Assembly: GCF_030433715.1 (NCBI RefSeq) | Contig: NZ_JAROCC010000002.1 | Span: forward strand, 347,167 to 404,669 | DNA: 57,503 nt | Reading direction: 5' to 3' | DNA from: Sporosarcina highlanderae | GTDB taxonomy: Bacteria; Bacillota; Bacilli; Bacillales_A; Planococcaceae | Part shown: piece by piece, positions 35,311 to 42,509 of the stretch | Numbering within the stretch: position 1 is the stretch's first letter | How the letters are laid out: the number at the start of each line of letters is the position of its first letter | Notes under the pieces: generated by a model | The model's input: only the letters and a program-made list of their open reading frames with translations | Database searches by the model: none | Told to the model about the DNA's origin: nothing | Translations under genes and position numbers: made by a program

Positions 35311-35856
35311 TTACTGATTGCTCCAATCCTCACTTACCATTCCAAACACAAAATGATCAACAAACTTGTTATAAAGCCATTCAGCTTGTTTAATGCGACC
35401 TTCCTGCTGGAAACCAAGCCTCTTCGGAATCGCCATGCTTTTTTTATTTTCAGTAGCAGTTCGAATTTCAATTCGATTCAACCCTAATTCTGTGAAGCAA
35501 TATTCGATAACCGCCTCGCATGCCTGTGTCATCAGCCCATTGCCTTCATGTCCCTTCCCAAGCCAATAGCCGATGGACGTCGATTTATTTGACCAATTGA
35601 TACTGTGCAATCCTATGACGCCGGCAAGTTCCCCTTTATGCCATATCCCCGCTTGGAATCCATCATTGCGGCTGAACTGCTGCATCGTTCCCATGATGAA
35701 GCCTCTCGAATCCTCCACCGTCTTCGTGAAATCAACCCACGGAAGCCATTCACGCAAACTATCACGTGATTTGTCAGTAACATTGAATAATTGTTCCGCA
35801 TGTCGCACTTCCAATAAGCGCAACTCAATTTCTTCATTTATTTTATGAATGAACAT
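35311..35856 (-). CDS. GNAT acetyltransferase, RimJ/RimL type
   Basis: This 181-residue protein begins IELRLLEVRHAEQLF, keeps the acetyl-CoA segment GYWLGKGHEGNGLMTQA (about 95-111), and ends its core with NRIEIRTATENKKSMAIPKR, all typical of ribosomal-protein Ser/Ala acetyltransferase relatives such as B. subtilis YdaF. The substrate is not known. The start ATG follows AAAGGGGG. Its promoter must lie in or beyond the phased array that starts 40 bases upstream. Confidence 0.85.
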   Translation of the reverse strand: MFIHKINEEIELRLLEVRHAEQLFNVTDKSRDSLREWLPWVDFTKTVEDSRGFIMGTMQQFSRNDGFQAGIWHKGELAGVIGLHSINWSNKSTSIGYWLGKGHEGNGLMTQACEAVIEYCFTELGLNRIEIRTATENKKSMAIPKRLGFQQEGRIKQAEWLYNKFVDHFVFGMVSEDWSNQ

Positions 35857-35895
35857 TCTAAATTTCCCCCTTTATAGTTTCTTTTGCCGTAAAGA

Positions 35896-36022
35896 CGCAT
35901 AAATTCCGGTACACACGCATAAACTCGATTATTTACGCATATTCCCTCCTAAAAACGCATAAATCGGAAAAAAAGTCCATAAACGCCACCAAAAACGCAT
36001 AAACAGAAATAATCACGCAAAA
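35896..36022. repeat. 20-bp helically phased array, family B, copy 2
   Basis: CGCAT-type cores start at 35896, 35916, 35936, 35956, 35976 (TCCAT), 35996 and 36016 (CGCAA), every step exactly 20 bp. Four units carry the full CGCATAAA. It fills the gap between the LysR stop codon (36031) and the GNAT gene, and no separate terminator is visible after LysR. Confidence 0.9.
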
Positions 36023-36030
36023 CATGCCCC

Positions 36031-36915
36031 TCACTCCCGTACCAATAACTCCAAAAACCTCGTAGAAGCCGGCGAAAGCGGAACACTTTTCAAGGAACAA
36101 ACCCCGATGCTTCGACGCGGAATCTCCCCCTTTAGCTGCACTTCCTGCAGAACACCACTTTCGAGATAATCCTCCGTGAATTCCCTTGTCACACACGCAA
36201 TTCCCATATTGATCCGCGCAAATTCAACGACGAGATCATGGGAGCCTAATTCGAACTCCGGCGAGATCTTCACGCCTTTCGACAAAAGAAAGTCTTCGAC
36301 ATACTTTCTTGAATTTGAACTCGGCTCAAGGAAGATCAGTGGGAGCTTCGCAAGCTCGTGGAAACCGATTGGCCTCGCAAGCAGCTTCCGATATTTATCT
36401 CCATAGACGAATGTATCATGGATATCCATGCAAGGTCTTACGTTCAATGCATCATCGACGACAGGCAAATTGCATACGACGATATCGACTTCGCCTGATT
36501 TCAGCAATGAAATAAGCGCATCCGTCGTACCATTTTCGATTTTTAACTTAAGACTTGGGTATCGATTACGGAAGGCTTCCAGTTGGGGAAGCAGAAAATA
36601 CTTGGAAATCGTATCACCAACGCCTATCCGTAGCTCACCGATCGTGAGATTTTTGAACTCTGCAATCTTTTCTTCCCCGATCTCGATTAAATTGATGGCA
36701 GAATTAACATACTCCAACAGAAGGCTTCCTTCGTTTGTTAGCGTGACACCCTTAGGAGTACGATTGAACAGCCGTGTTTCCAGCTCTTTCTCTAACTGCA
36801 TAATTGATTGGCTGATGGCGGGCTGGGTCATGAAAAGTTCCTTCGCTGCCCCGGAAAAGCTTTCATTTTTCCCTACAATACAAAAAATGCGGTACAAATC
36901 CAATTTACTTACCAT
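36031..36915 (-). CDS. LysR-type transcriptional regulator
   Basis: This 294-residue LTTR has an N-terminal winged helix-turn-helix (about 1-60: ESFSGAAKELFMTQPAISQS, then QLEKELETRLFNRTPKGVTL) and a periplasmic-binding-like effector domain (about 88-290). It resembles the CysL/CbbR branch. It is divergent from the CofE-like ligase gene across 111 bases, where a 15-bp inverted repeat lies (36961-36975); LTTRs usually control such a neighbour and themselves. The ATG at 36915 follows AAGAGGTGG. Confidence 0.88.
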   Translation of the reverse strand: MVSKLDLYRIFCIVGKNESFSGAAKELFMTQPAISQSIMQLEKELETRLFNRTPKGVTLTNEGSLLLEYVNSAINLIEIGEEKIAEFKNLTIGELRIGVGDTISKYFLLPQLEAFRNRYPSLKLKIENGTTDALISLLKSGEVDIVVCNLPVVDDALNVRPCMDIHDTFVYGDKYRKLLARPIGFHELAKLPLIFLEPSSNSRKYVEDFLLSKGVKISPEFELGSHDLVVEFARINMGIACVTREFTEDYLESGVLQEVQLKGEIPRRSIGVCSLKSVPLSPASTRFLELLVRE

Positions 36916-36960
36916 ATAACCACCTCTTATATCCATTATTAGATATATTAATTTTACTTA

Positions 36961-36975
36961 TACCACTGATTGGTA
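36961..36975. promoter_or_regulatory. Candidate LysR operator
   Basis: TACCACTGATTGGTA is a perfect 5-bp inverted repeat around five bases, matching the T-N-A dyad style of LTTR boxes. It lies midway in the divergent region, which favours dual control. Confidence 0.5.
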
Positions 36976-37026
36976 GTATCATACAAGTAGATCGTCAGTA
37001 TAGTTTTGCGATAAGGAGCGATAACA

Positions 37027-38220
37027 TTGGAAAGAGTAGTTGGAACGGTTGTCAGAGGTCTTCGATGCCCAATTATTAATAAAGGGGATAATATCGAGGA
37101 GATCGTTGTAGATAGCGTATTGAAAGCGGCAGAAGTCGAAGGGTTAACGATCAATGACAGAGATATCGTCACGATCACGGAATCCATCGTAGCTCGTGCC
37201 CAAGACAATTATGCGACAGTCGATCATATTGCGAAAGACGTTCAATCTAAATTCGGCGACGACACAATCGGCGTCATCTTCCCGATATTGAGCCGTAATC
37301 GTTTCGCCATCTGTCTACGAGGCATTGCGAAAGGCACCGCGAAGAAAATCGTTTTGATGCTCAGCTATCCATCCGATGAAGTCGGAAATCATCTTGTCGA
37401 TATTGACACACTCGACGAAAAGGGCGTCAACCCTTGGACGGACGTTTTAAGCGAAGAAGAATTCCGTGGCCATTTCGGTTACAATAAACATACATTTACT
37501 GGTATCGACTATATCGATTATTATAAATCAATCGTTGAAGAATACGGCGTAGAATGCGAAGTCATCTTCTCAAATAACGCGAAGACGATTCTTGATTACA
37601 CAAAAAACGTGCTCACTTGTGATATTCATTCACGTTTTCGTTCTAAACGCATCTTGAACGGGAACGGCGCTGAAAAGGTTTATAGCCTGGACGATATCCT
37701 TTCAGAATCGGTTGATGGCAGCGGCTATAACGAAGCATACGGACTTTTAGGCTCCAATAAAGCGACAGAAGACAGCGTGAAGCTATTCCCACGCAACTGC
37801 CAACCGGTTGTCGACTCAATTCAAGCAATGCTGAAAGAGAAGACAGGTAAAACAGTTGAAGTCATGGTGTACGGCGACGGTGCGTTCAAAGATCCAGTCG
37901 GCAAAATTTGGGAGCTTGCGGACCCGGTCGTTTCCCCTGCATACACAGCAGGCCTGGACGGCACACCAAATGAAATCAAATTGAAATACCTTGCAGACAA
38001 CAACTTCGCTGATCTACGCGGCGACGAGTTGAAAAAAGCGATCAATGAGTTCATTGAGAATAAAGAGGAAGACCTCGTTGGCTCAATGGAATCCCAAGGG
38101 ACAACCCCTCGTAAACTTACGGATTTGATTGGATCTTTGTCCGACCTGACATCAGGCAGCGGGGATAAAGGGACTCCGATTGTGTTCATTCAAGGATATT
38201 TTGACAACTTTACGAAGTAA
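37027..38220 (+). CDS. Coenzyme F420-0:L-glutamate ligase (CofE/FbiB)-like protein
   Basis: This 397-residue protein of the F420 ligase superfamily has VGTVVRGLRCPIINKGDNIE at the N-terminus, DRDIVTITESIVARAQ (about 42-57), and GDGAFKDPVGKIWELADPVV (about 283-302). CofE adds Glu to F420-0 by a GTP-dependent gamma-peptide bond. This protein is longer than archaeal CofE (about 250), and F420 is not known in most Bacillales, so a different carboxylate substrate is likely. The start is TTG at 37027, eight bases after AAGGAG. It is probably controlled by the divergent LysR regulator. Confidence 0.78.
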   Translation: MERVVGTVVRGLRCPIINKGDNIEEIVVDSVLKAAEVEGLTINDRDIVTITESIVARAQDNYATVDHIAKDVQSKFGDDTIGVIFPILSRNRFAICLRGIAKGTAKKIVLMLSYPSDEVGNHLVDIDTLDEKGVNPWTDVLSEEEFRGHFGYNKHTFTGIDYIDYYKSIVEEYGVECEVIFSNNAKTILDYTKNVLTCDIHSRFRSKRILNGNGAEKVYSLDDILSESVDGSGYNEAYGLLGSNKATEDSVKLFPRNCQPVVDSIQAMLKEKTGKTVEVMVYGDGAFKDPVGKIWELADPVVSPAYTAGLDGTPNEIKLKYLADNNFADLRGDELKKAINEFIENKEEDLVGSMESQGTTPRKLTDLIGSLSDLTSGSGDKGTPIVFIQGYFDNFTK

Positions 38221-38225
38221 GATAC

Positions 38226-38254
38226 AGCCCTCGGTCATTGACTGAGGGCTTTTT
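38226..38254 (+). terminator. Terminator after the CofE-like gene
   Basis: AGCCCTC pairs with GAGGGCT and five T follow. Confidence 0.85.
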
Positions 38255-38301
38255 CATGTTAATTTGAGGTGGGCGATGCTCTGCCGGGGAAGATTTTCCG
38301 G

Positions 38302-38434
38302 TTATTGATCATTTCCCGGGGTTTATTGATCATTTCCCGGCGGATATCGATCAATTGCTTAGAGTTATCGGTTATTTCCCGGAAGTTATCGGTTATTTCC
38401 CGAGATATATGGTCATTTTGGGACTTATTGACTA
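38302..38434. repeat. 21-bp helically phased array, family A, copy 3
   Basis: Cores start at 38302 (TTATTGATCA), 38323, 38344 (ATATCGATCA), 38365 (TTATCGGTTA) and 38386, all 21 bp apart. Two more degenerate copies near 38406 and 38425 slip to 19-20 bp. The spacer TTTCCCGG is shared by several units. The array lies between the two terminators of a convergent gene pair, so neither transcript should cross it if both work. Confidence 0.88.
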
Positions 38435-38462
38435 TCCACACTCTTACTTACTCTTTCATTGA

Positions 38463-38494
38463 AAAGAAAAAAGGTAAGAGAATTTCCTCTTACC
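38463..38494 (-). terminator. Terminator of the Gfo/Idh/MocA gene
   Basis: GGTAAGAG pairs with CTCTTACC, followed by TTTTTTCTTTTC in the minus direction. Confidence 0.8.
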
Positions 38495-39436
38495 TCACTT
38501 CCTTAATGCCTCCAACACCTTCTGCGCTTGATAGCCAACTTCAAAGTCATATAGATCCGCTTCTTGCCCGTTCACTGCTTTTACTAACTCGTCAATTAAA
38601 CGCGGGTTTGTGGCTGTTTCAAGAGAAATTGGTTCAAGAATGTCACCCGTTTTCCCTCCCCGTAACTCACCCCAGTTTTCCAATGTCAGGACGCCTTCTG
38701 ATCCATATGCGGTAAATCCAATATGCTCTTTTCCAGCTTGTCCGCTTATCCCTTCAATCAAAACTGGCGTGCCATCCGCAAGTTCTGCCGTGGCAATGAT
38801 ACCCGTTTCACATAGCGTAGGGTCTTCCGGGAATTCCAACCGAGTTTGGATATTGTGAAGCTCGCCGAATAATTTAAGCGTTTGCTGGATGAAATGGACG
38901 CCGACTTCAAGGACAAAGCCGCCTTGCTCTCGCCCGCCAACCCAGTCATTTTTCTGCCAAGCACGCGGCCATTCAGGGAAATGCATGGAGAGCTGGAGGC
39001 GACGCAACTTGCCAACATAGTTTTCGTTGATGAGCTCAGCGAATTTCGTTGCCGCCTGACCGTAATTTAGCGGAAAGTTCATGGCATGAACGATGCCCGC
39101 TTCTTTTGCCGCATCCGCCATTTCTCTCGCCTCTTCCAATGAATTCGCTAAAGGCTTCTCACAAAGGACATGCTTTTTCGACTGAATGGCATCCATCACG
39201 ATGGCGTGGTGGAATTTCGGCGGAACCGCAACGTAGACGACATCCACCTCGTCGTTCGATAACAACTGCTTATAATCGGTATAGGCTTGTACATCGCCAA
39301 GGTTGTCGGCCGTTTCCTTTGCGAGTGCTTCCGTTCGGTCACACACTGCCGTTATTGTGACCGCATCGTGCTGTTTGAATTGGTTGATCAACCGCTGACC
39401 AATGGCTCCAAGGCCGATTATTCCAATATGTATCAT
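38495..39436 (-). CDS. Gfo/Idh/MocA family NAD(P)-dependent oxidoreductase
   Basis: This 313-residue protein has an N-terminal Rossmann domain, IGIIGLGAIGQRLI (about 3-16), the motif CEKPLANSLEEAREM (about 92-106) with the conserved catalytic-type Lys, and a C-terminal alpha/beta domain (about 125-310) containing GGFVLEVGVHFI. The family oxidises or reduces sugars, inositol and related compounds. No sugar gene is next to it, so the substrate is unknown. The start ATG follows AAAAGGGGGAA. Confidence 0.87.
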   Translation of the reverse strand: MIHIGIIGLGAIGQRLINQFKQHDAVTITAVCDRTEALAKETADNLGDVQAYTDYKQLLSNDEVDVVYVAVPPKFHHAIVMDAIQSKKHVLCEKPLANSLEEAREMADAAKEAGIVHAMNFPLNYGQAATKFAELINENYVGKLRRLQLSMHFPEWPRAWQKNDWVGGREQGGFVLEVGVHFIQQTLKLFGELHNIQTRLEFPEDPTLCETGIIATAELADGTPVLIEGISGQAGKEHIGFTAYGSEGVLTLENWGELRGGKTGDILEPISLETATNPRLIDELVKAVNGQEADLYDFEVGYQAQKVLEALRK

Positions 39437-39505
39437 GAAAATTCCCCCTTTTCCCTATCGTACAATAGGTGGGGCAGGCTGTCATTTGTTTATTGCGGGA
39501 GTTGG

Positions 39506-39660
39506 AATGGACCCTGGTGTGGAAAGAATGGGCCTTTGTTCAAAAGAATGGACCCTGAAGCGGAAAGAATGGGCCCTAATTCAAAAGAATGGACCCTGAC
39601 GCGGAAAAAATGGACCCTAATTCAATAGAATGGACCCTGACGCGGAAACAATAGACCCTA
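39506..39660. repeat. Alternating 21/20-bp array, family C
   Basis: AATGGACCCT or AATGGGCC cores start at 39506, 39527, 39547, 39568, 39588, 39609, 39629 and 39650. Steps alternate strictly 21, 20, 21, 20, 21, 20, 21. Odd units end in a GGAAA-type spacer (for example GACGCGGAAA), even units in AATTCAAAAG, so the composite unit is 41 bp, four helical turns. Confidence 0.9.
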
Positions 39661-39686
39661 CCCTACGCAGTAGGAGTTCCGGAGTT

Positions 39687-39735
39687 AACGAGAACTCTCC
39701 CCATATTAACGAGAACTTCCATACTGAAACGACAA
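39687..39735. repeat. Short array of a fourth core type
   Basis: AACGAGAACT-like cores start at 39687, 39708 and 39728 (AACGACAACT), with steps of 21 and 20 bp, directly after the family C array. With only three copies this is weaker than the others. Confidence 0.65.
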
Positions 39736-39739
39736 CTCC

Positions 39740-40450
39740 TCACCGATCAATCCGATAGATCCCTTTCCGATTCCTCAACACACAGTCATTCCGCATAAAA
39801 ATGCCAATCATGCGGTGATTCGCTTCATCCGTACTGCCGACATACGTTGTAGCCCCAATCCCCTTCAGCAATTGGAGTGAAATCCTATGAAGGGCAGCTC
39901 CATATCCCTTTCCTCGCCATTCCGGCATAACACCGAAATAAAACAGGCGCCCCTCATCGACTGTTCCTTGCTCGATAATTGGGATGCTTAAACCGATTGG
40001 CTCGCCGGATTTTCGGAAAATGAAACAAGATGCTCTCCATTCAAGGCCAAGTTCATTCTCAAGCGACTCCATTACTTGTTCGATTGTAAACAATTTATTT
40101 TTATTCGCAGATCCGCTGCGACATTGTTCATACAGCTCCGCAAAATCTGAGTCAGACATTCCCCCGTCAGACAAAGCTTCAACAGAAATTCCAGGCTCGC
40201 CAGCGAAACTCTCATCCAATTCCCGTGTATATTCTACAATCGTTGAAACCTTACGGAATCCCTGATCCAATAACCAATCCTCATACGTTGCATCCATTAA
40301 CAGCGACAAGTACGCGACTTGATTTTCCCGCCATTCGGCTAATAAACTACCAAATACCTCAATGTATTCCTGATCAGGTACACTTTCATCTTTCACTTGA
40401 TCCACAAGCCAATACTCCCGATCCTTCTTAATCGTGTTAAATAAATCCAC
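39740..40450 (-). CDS. GNAT family N-acetyltransferase
   Basis: This 236-residue protein has an N-terminal extension (about 1-90) and a C-terminal GNAT core: YFGVMPEWRGKGYGAALHRI (about 172-191) is the acetyl-CoA loop and STDEANHRMIGIFMRNDCV the following helix-strand. The layout resembles tandem GNATs with a degenerate first half. The start is GTG at 40450 after AAAGGG. Substrate is unknown; it is monocistronic. Confidence 0.82.
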   Translation of the reverse strand: MDLFNTIKKDREYWLVDQVKDESVPDQEYIEVFGSLLAEWRENQVAYLSLLMDATYEDWLLDQGFRKVSTIVEYTRELDESFAGEPGISVEALSDGGMSDSDFAELYEQCRSGSANKNKLFTIEQVMESLENELGLEWRASCFIFRKSGEPIGLSIPIIEQGTVDEGRLFYFGVMPEWRGKGYGAALHRISLQLLKGIGATTYVGSTDEANHRMIGIFMRNDCVLRNRKGIYRIDR

Positions 40451-40509
40451 ATTACCAACCCTTTCAATTGAATCAACGTACTTTATTCAACAAAAACAGA
40501 GTAATTCCT

Positions 40510-40546
40510 TCTTTTTAAAAAGAACAGCAGCCTCCGCAGCTGCCGT
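40510..40546 (-). terminator. Terminator of the second sigma operon
   Basis: In the minus direction GCAGC and GCTGC form a stem followed by TGTTCTTTTT. It sits right after the stop codon of the membrane-partner gene. Confidence 0.65.
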
Positions 40547-40549
40547 CCC

Positions 40550-41710
40550 TCAATCCAACTTATTTGCATCCACCACATACAAAGAATAAAAACCGGCACC
40601 CTCCACATTAACGACCAACTTCCCTTCAGGTGTAAACCGTGGTCTCACAAGGCGTTCCTGTATATGATTCAACGTCGGTAAAGCATGCGCTTTGTTATTT
40701 TTAATTTTATAAAGCTCGACTGTATTTGAGCTCTTTTCCGGAGTGCTAAGCGCAAGCACATCCCGATACACTGCATACGAAACAAAATCCGGCGTCTCCA
40801 CTGTGTAGAACTGTCCATCTGATAAATCTACATAACCGAGGGTAGTCATCTCATCCCCTTCATTATACAGGCCAGCAAACACCCTGTTTTCGGAAACAGT
40901 AAGGTTATACACACTCTCATATGGAAAGACAAAGGAACCGATTTCTTGATTTGTTTGGAGATCATATACAGAAAACGATACTTGAATAGGGTCAATTTCA
41001 GTATAAGGATCCCAAAGAACAAGTTTTCCTTCACCCACCGCTTCATGTCCAAACTGTTTTTGCAACTTGTCATAAAGTCGGGTCTGTTCGAGCGTCGTCA
41101 AATCAAGCTTCGTGAGCCATACATCACCCCAACTTACAGACGTATAGATCAGTTGATCCCCGGCAATCTGCATGTCATGTAATTCATCAGGGATATTTCG
41201 AATTTCCCCGTTTGAACGATTCAAAACGAAATATCCCTCTATGTCTTCCTGCTTCCAAACAATCCAACTCTCGTTTGCCACAACTTCATAACCTGATATA
41301 TTCGCATCCCCGTCTATAAGAATCTCTTTTGTATTCGATTCGGTGTCAAACGCAATAATTCTTTTCCCGTCCGAGTAAATTATTTCCTTCGTTTCATCTA
41401 CATAAATCGCGGTAATCAAAGTTCCAAGATTCTCGCCGGGTATGGAAACTTTCCGCAGAACATCAGCAGGGGTCGATTCTTCGATAGCTTGTTCGCCTAT
41501 CTCATTCTGGATGTACGGCATACCTAAGAACCCGGCAATCCCAACAACAGCAATCGCGGTGACAAGCGGCTTCAATGCAGGCTTCCTTGAAGGCGCACCA
41601 TTTTCCAACCGACGATGGGCTTCCGCTAAAATTGCTTGTTTTTGCTCATCTTTTAACGTCACTTTTTCAGGAATCGATTGATCTAAACTTTTTCGCAAAT
41701 GCTCATGCAT
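40550..41710 (-). CDS. Membrane partner of the second ECF sigma factor
   Basis: This 386-residue protein has a cytoplasmic N-terminus (about 1-48, helical and charged), one membrane helix (about 49-66, LVTAIAVVGIAGFLGMPY) and an exterior domain. That domain's repeated strands (IIAFDTESNTKEILIDG, WLTKLDLTTLEQTRLYDKL) resemble a beta-propeller. Like the partner at 32994-34181, it begins inside the sigma gene with an 8-bp overlap (ATGCATGA). The ATG at 41710 follows GGAGGAGGG. An anti-sigma function is inferred from context only. Confidence 0.68.
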   Translation of the reverse strand: MHEHLRKSLDQSIPEKVTLKDEQKQAILAEAHRRLENGAPSRKPALKPLVTAIAVVGIAGFLGMPYIQNEIGEQAIEESTPADVLRKVSIPGENLGTLITAIYVDETKEIIYSDGKRIIAFDTESNTKEILIDGDANISGYEVVANESWIVWKQEDIEGYFVLNRSNGEIRNIPDELHDMQIAGDQLIYTSVSWGDVWLTKLDLTTLEQTRLYDKLQKQFGHEAVGEGKLVLWDPYTEIDPIQVSFSVYDLQTNQEIGSFVFPYESVYNLTVSENRVFAGLYNEGDEMTTLGYVDLSDGQFYTVETPDFVSYAVYRDVLALSTPEKSSNTVELYKIKNNKAHALPTLNHIQERLVRPRFTPEGKLVVNVEGAGFYSLYVVDANKLD

Positions 41711-42224
41711 AATCATTTCCCTCCTCCAAGGCTATACGAGCCATTTCCCTACCCCTTGCAAGCCGTGTTTTGACTGTATTCACTGGACAGTTCAACACAC
41801 TCCCGATCTCCGTGACGGTCAACTCGGAATAATAATGCAGCCAAATAACTTCCCGATACTTGAGCGGTAGTCCTTCAATCATTTTCACAATGTGATCATC
41901 CGACTCTTTTTGGAGAATCTTTTTTTCAGGCGTATCTTTGTTAACTAACAAATGACCAAACAGATTAGAAATCTCCATTTTCCGATATGCCCAGCTTTTA
42001 AAATAGTTATGGCACTCATTGACGGCAATCCTGTATAAGTACGTTTTAACGGACGAGCGGCCCTCGAATTTTTCGAGGTTCAGATAATAGCGGATGAACA
42101 CCTCCTGCACGATGTCCTCCGCTTTCTTTTCATCTTTGATGATGGCATATATGAGCCGCAATAAGTAATCCCCGTAGGAATCAATAGCGGTTAAAAGTAA
42201 TTGATCACGTTCATGCTTTTGCAC
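41703..42224 (-). CDS. ECF RNA polymerase sigma factor (second module)
   Basis: This 173-residue group 4 sigma factor has DEKKAEDIVQEVFIRYYLNL and SVKTYLYRIAVNECHNYFKS in region 2, and LPLKYREVIWLHYYSELTVT with CPVNTVKTRLARGREM in region 4. I take the GTG at 42224, seven bases after GGGAGG; a longer frame to 42278 passes through that ribosome site and is less likely. It overlaps its membrane partner. A TGAAAC-type -35 lies about 50 bases upstream. Confidence 0.87.
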   Translation of the reverse strand: MQKHERDQLLLTAIDSYGDYLLRLIYAIIKDEKKAEDIVQEVFIRYYLNLEKFEGRSSVKTYLYRIAVNECHNYFKSWAYRKMEISNLFGHLLVNKDTPEKKILQKESDDHIVKMIEGLPLKYREVIWLHYYSELTVTEIGSVLNCPVNTVKTRLARGREMARIALEEGNDYA

Positions 42225-42250
42225 CACTCCGCCTCCCTCCCTAAATGTTA

Positions 42251-42277
42251 GACAAAACAAATGATGAAACGGTTTCA
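42251..42277 (-). promoter_or_regulatory. Candidate ECF-type promoter of the second sigma operon
   Basis: On the minus strand TGAAAC (42277-42272) is followed after 17 bases by TGTC (42254-42251). The -35 fits the SigW/X/M consensus exactly; the -10 is imperfect. The -35 is part of a palindrome (TGAAACGGTTTCA). Confidence 0.45.
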
Positions 42278-42509
42278 TTTTCGCTCGCCTTATTAAATAA
42301 TGTTAGATTTTTATAGTTTATTAACAAAGCGCACATTGATTTCAAATTGATTTTTATGTTTTTAATCAAGATACCAATCAATATAACACCTGTACTTTTT
42401 CATTACTTTTTGATAAAATATTCTAGTGCGCATTAATAGAAGAAGTTTTGACCAAAATATTGCCTAAGGGCTTAAGGAGTGAGCGATACTTAACAAGGAG
42501 CTGATATCT

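Larger units (their letters stand above)
39437..39739. other. 303-bp gene-free spacer filled by repeat arrays
   Basis: Apart from the leader of the Gfo/Idh/MocA gene (39437-39500), the spacer consists of an eight-copy family C array (39506-39660) and a three-copy fourth type (39687-39735). I see no gene and no clear terminator; open frames through it come from the repeats. Confidence 0.8.

Noticed and set aside
38269..38715. 148-codon plus-strand frame beginning in the array
   Set aside because: It reads through the repeat array and then antisense through the Gfo/Idh/MocA gene; no start signal.
42279..42509. Purine riboswitch before the NCS1 permease gene
   Set aside because: No conserved P2/P3 loop sequences of a purine aptamer are visible. 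An inverted GCGCAC/GTGCGC pair about 100 bases apart is too weak to call.
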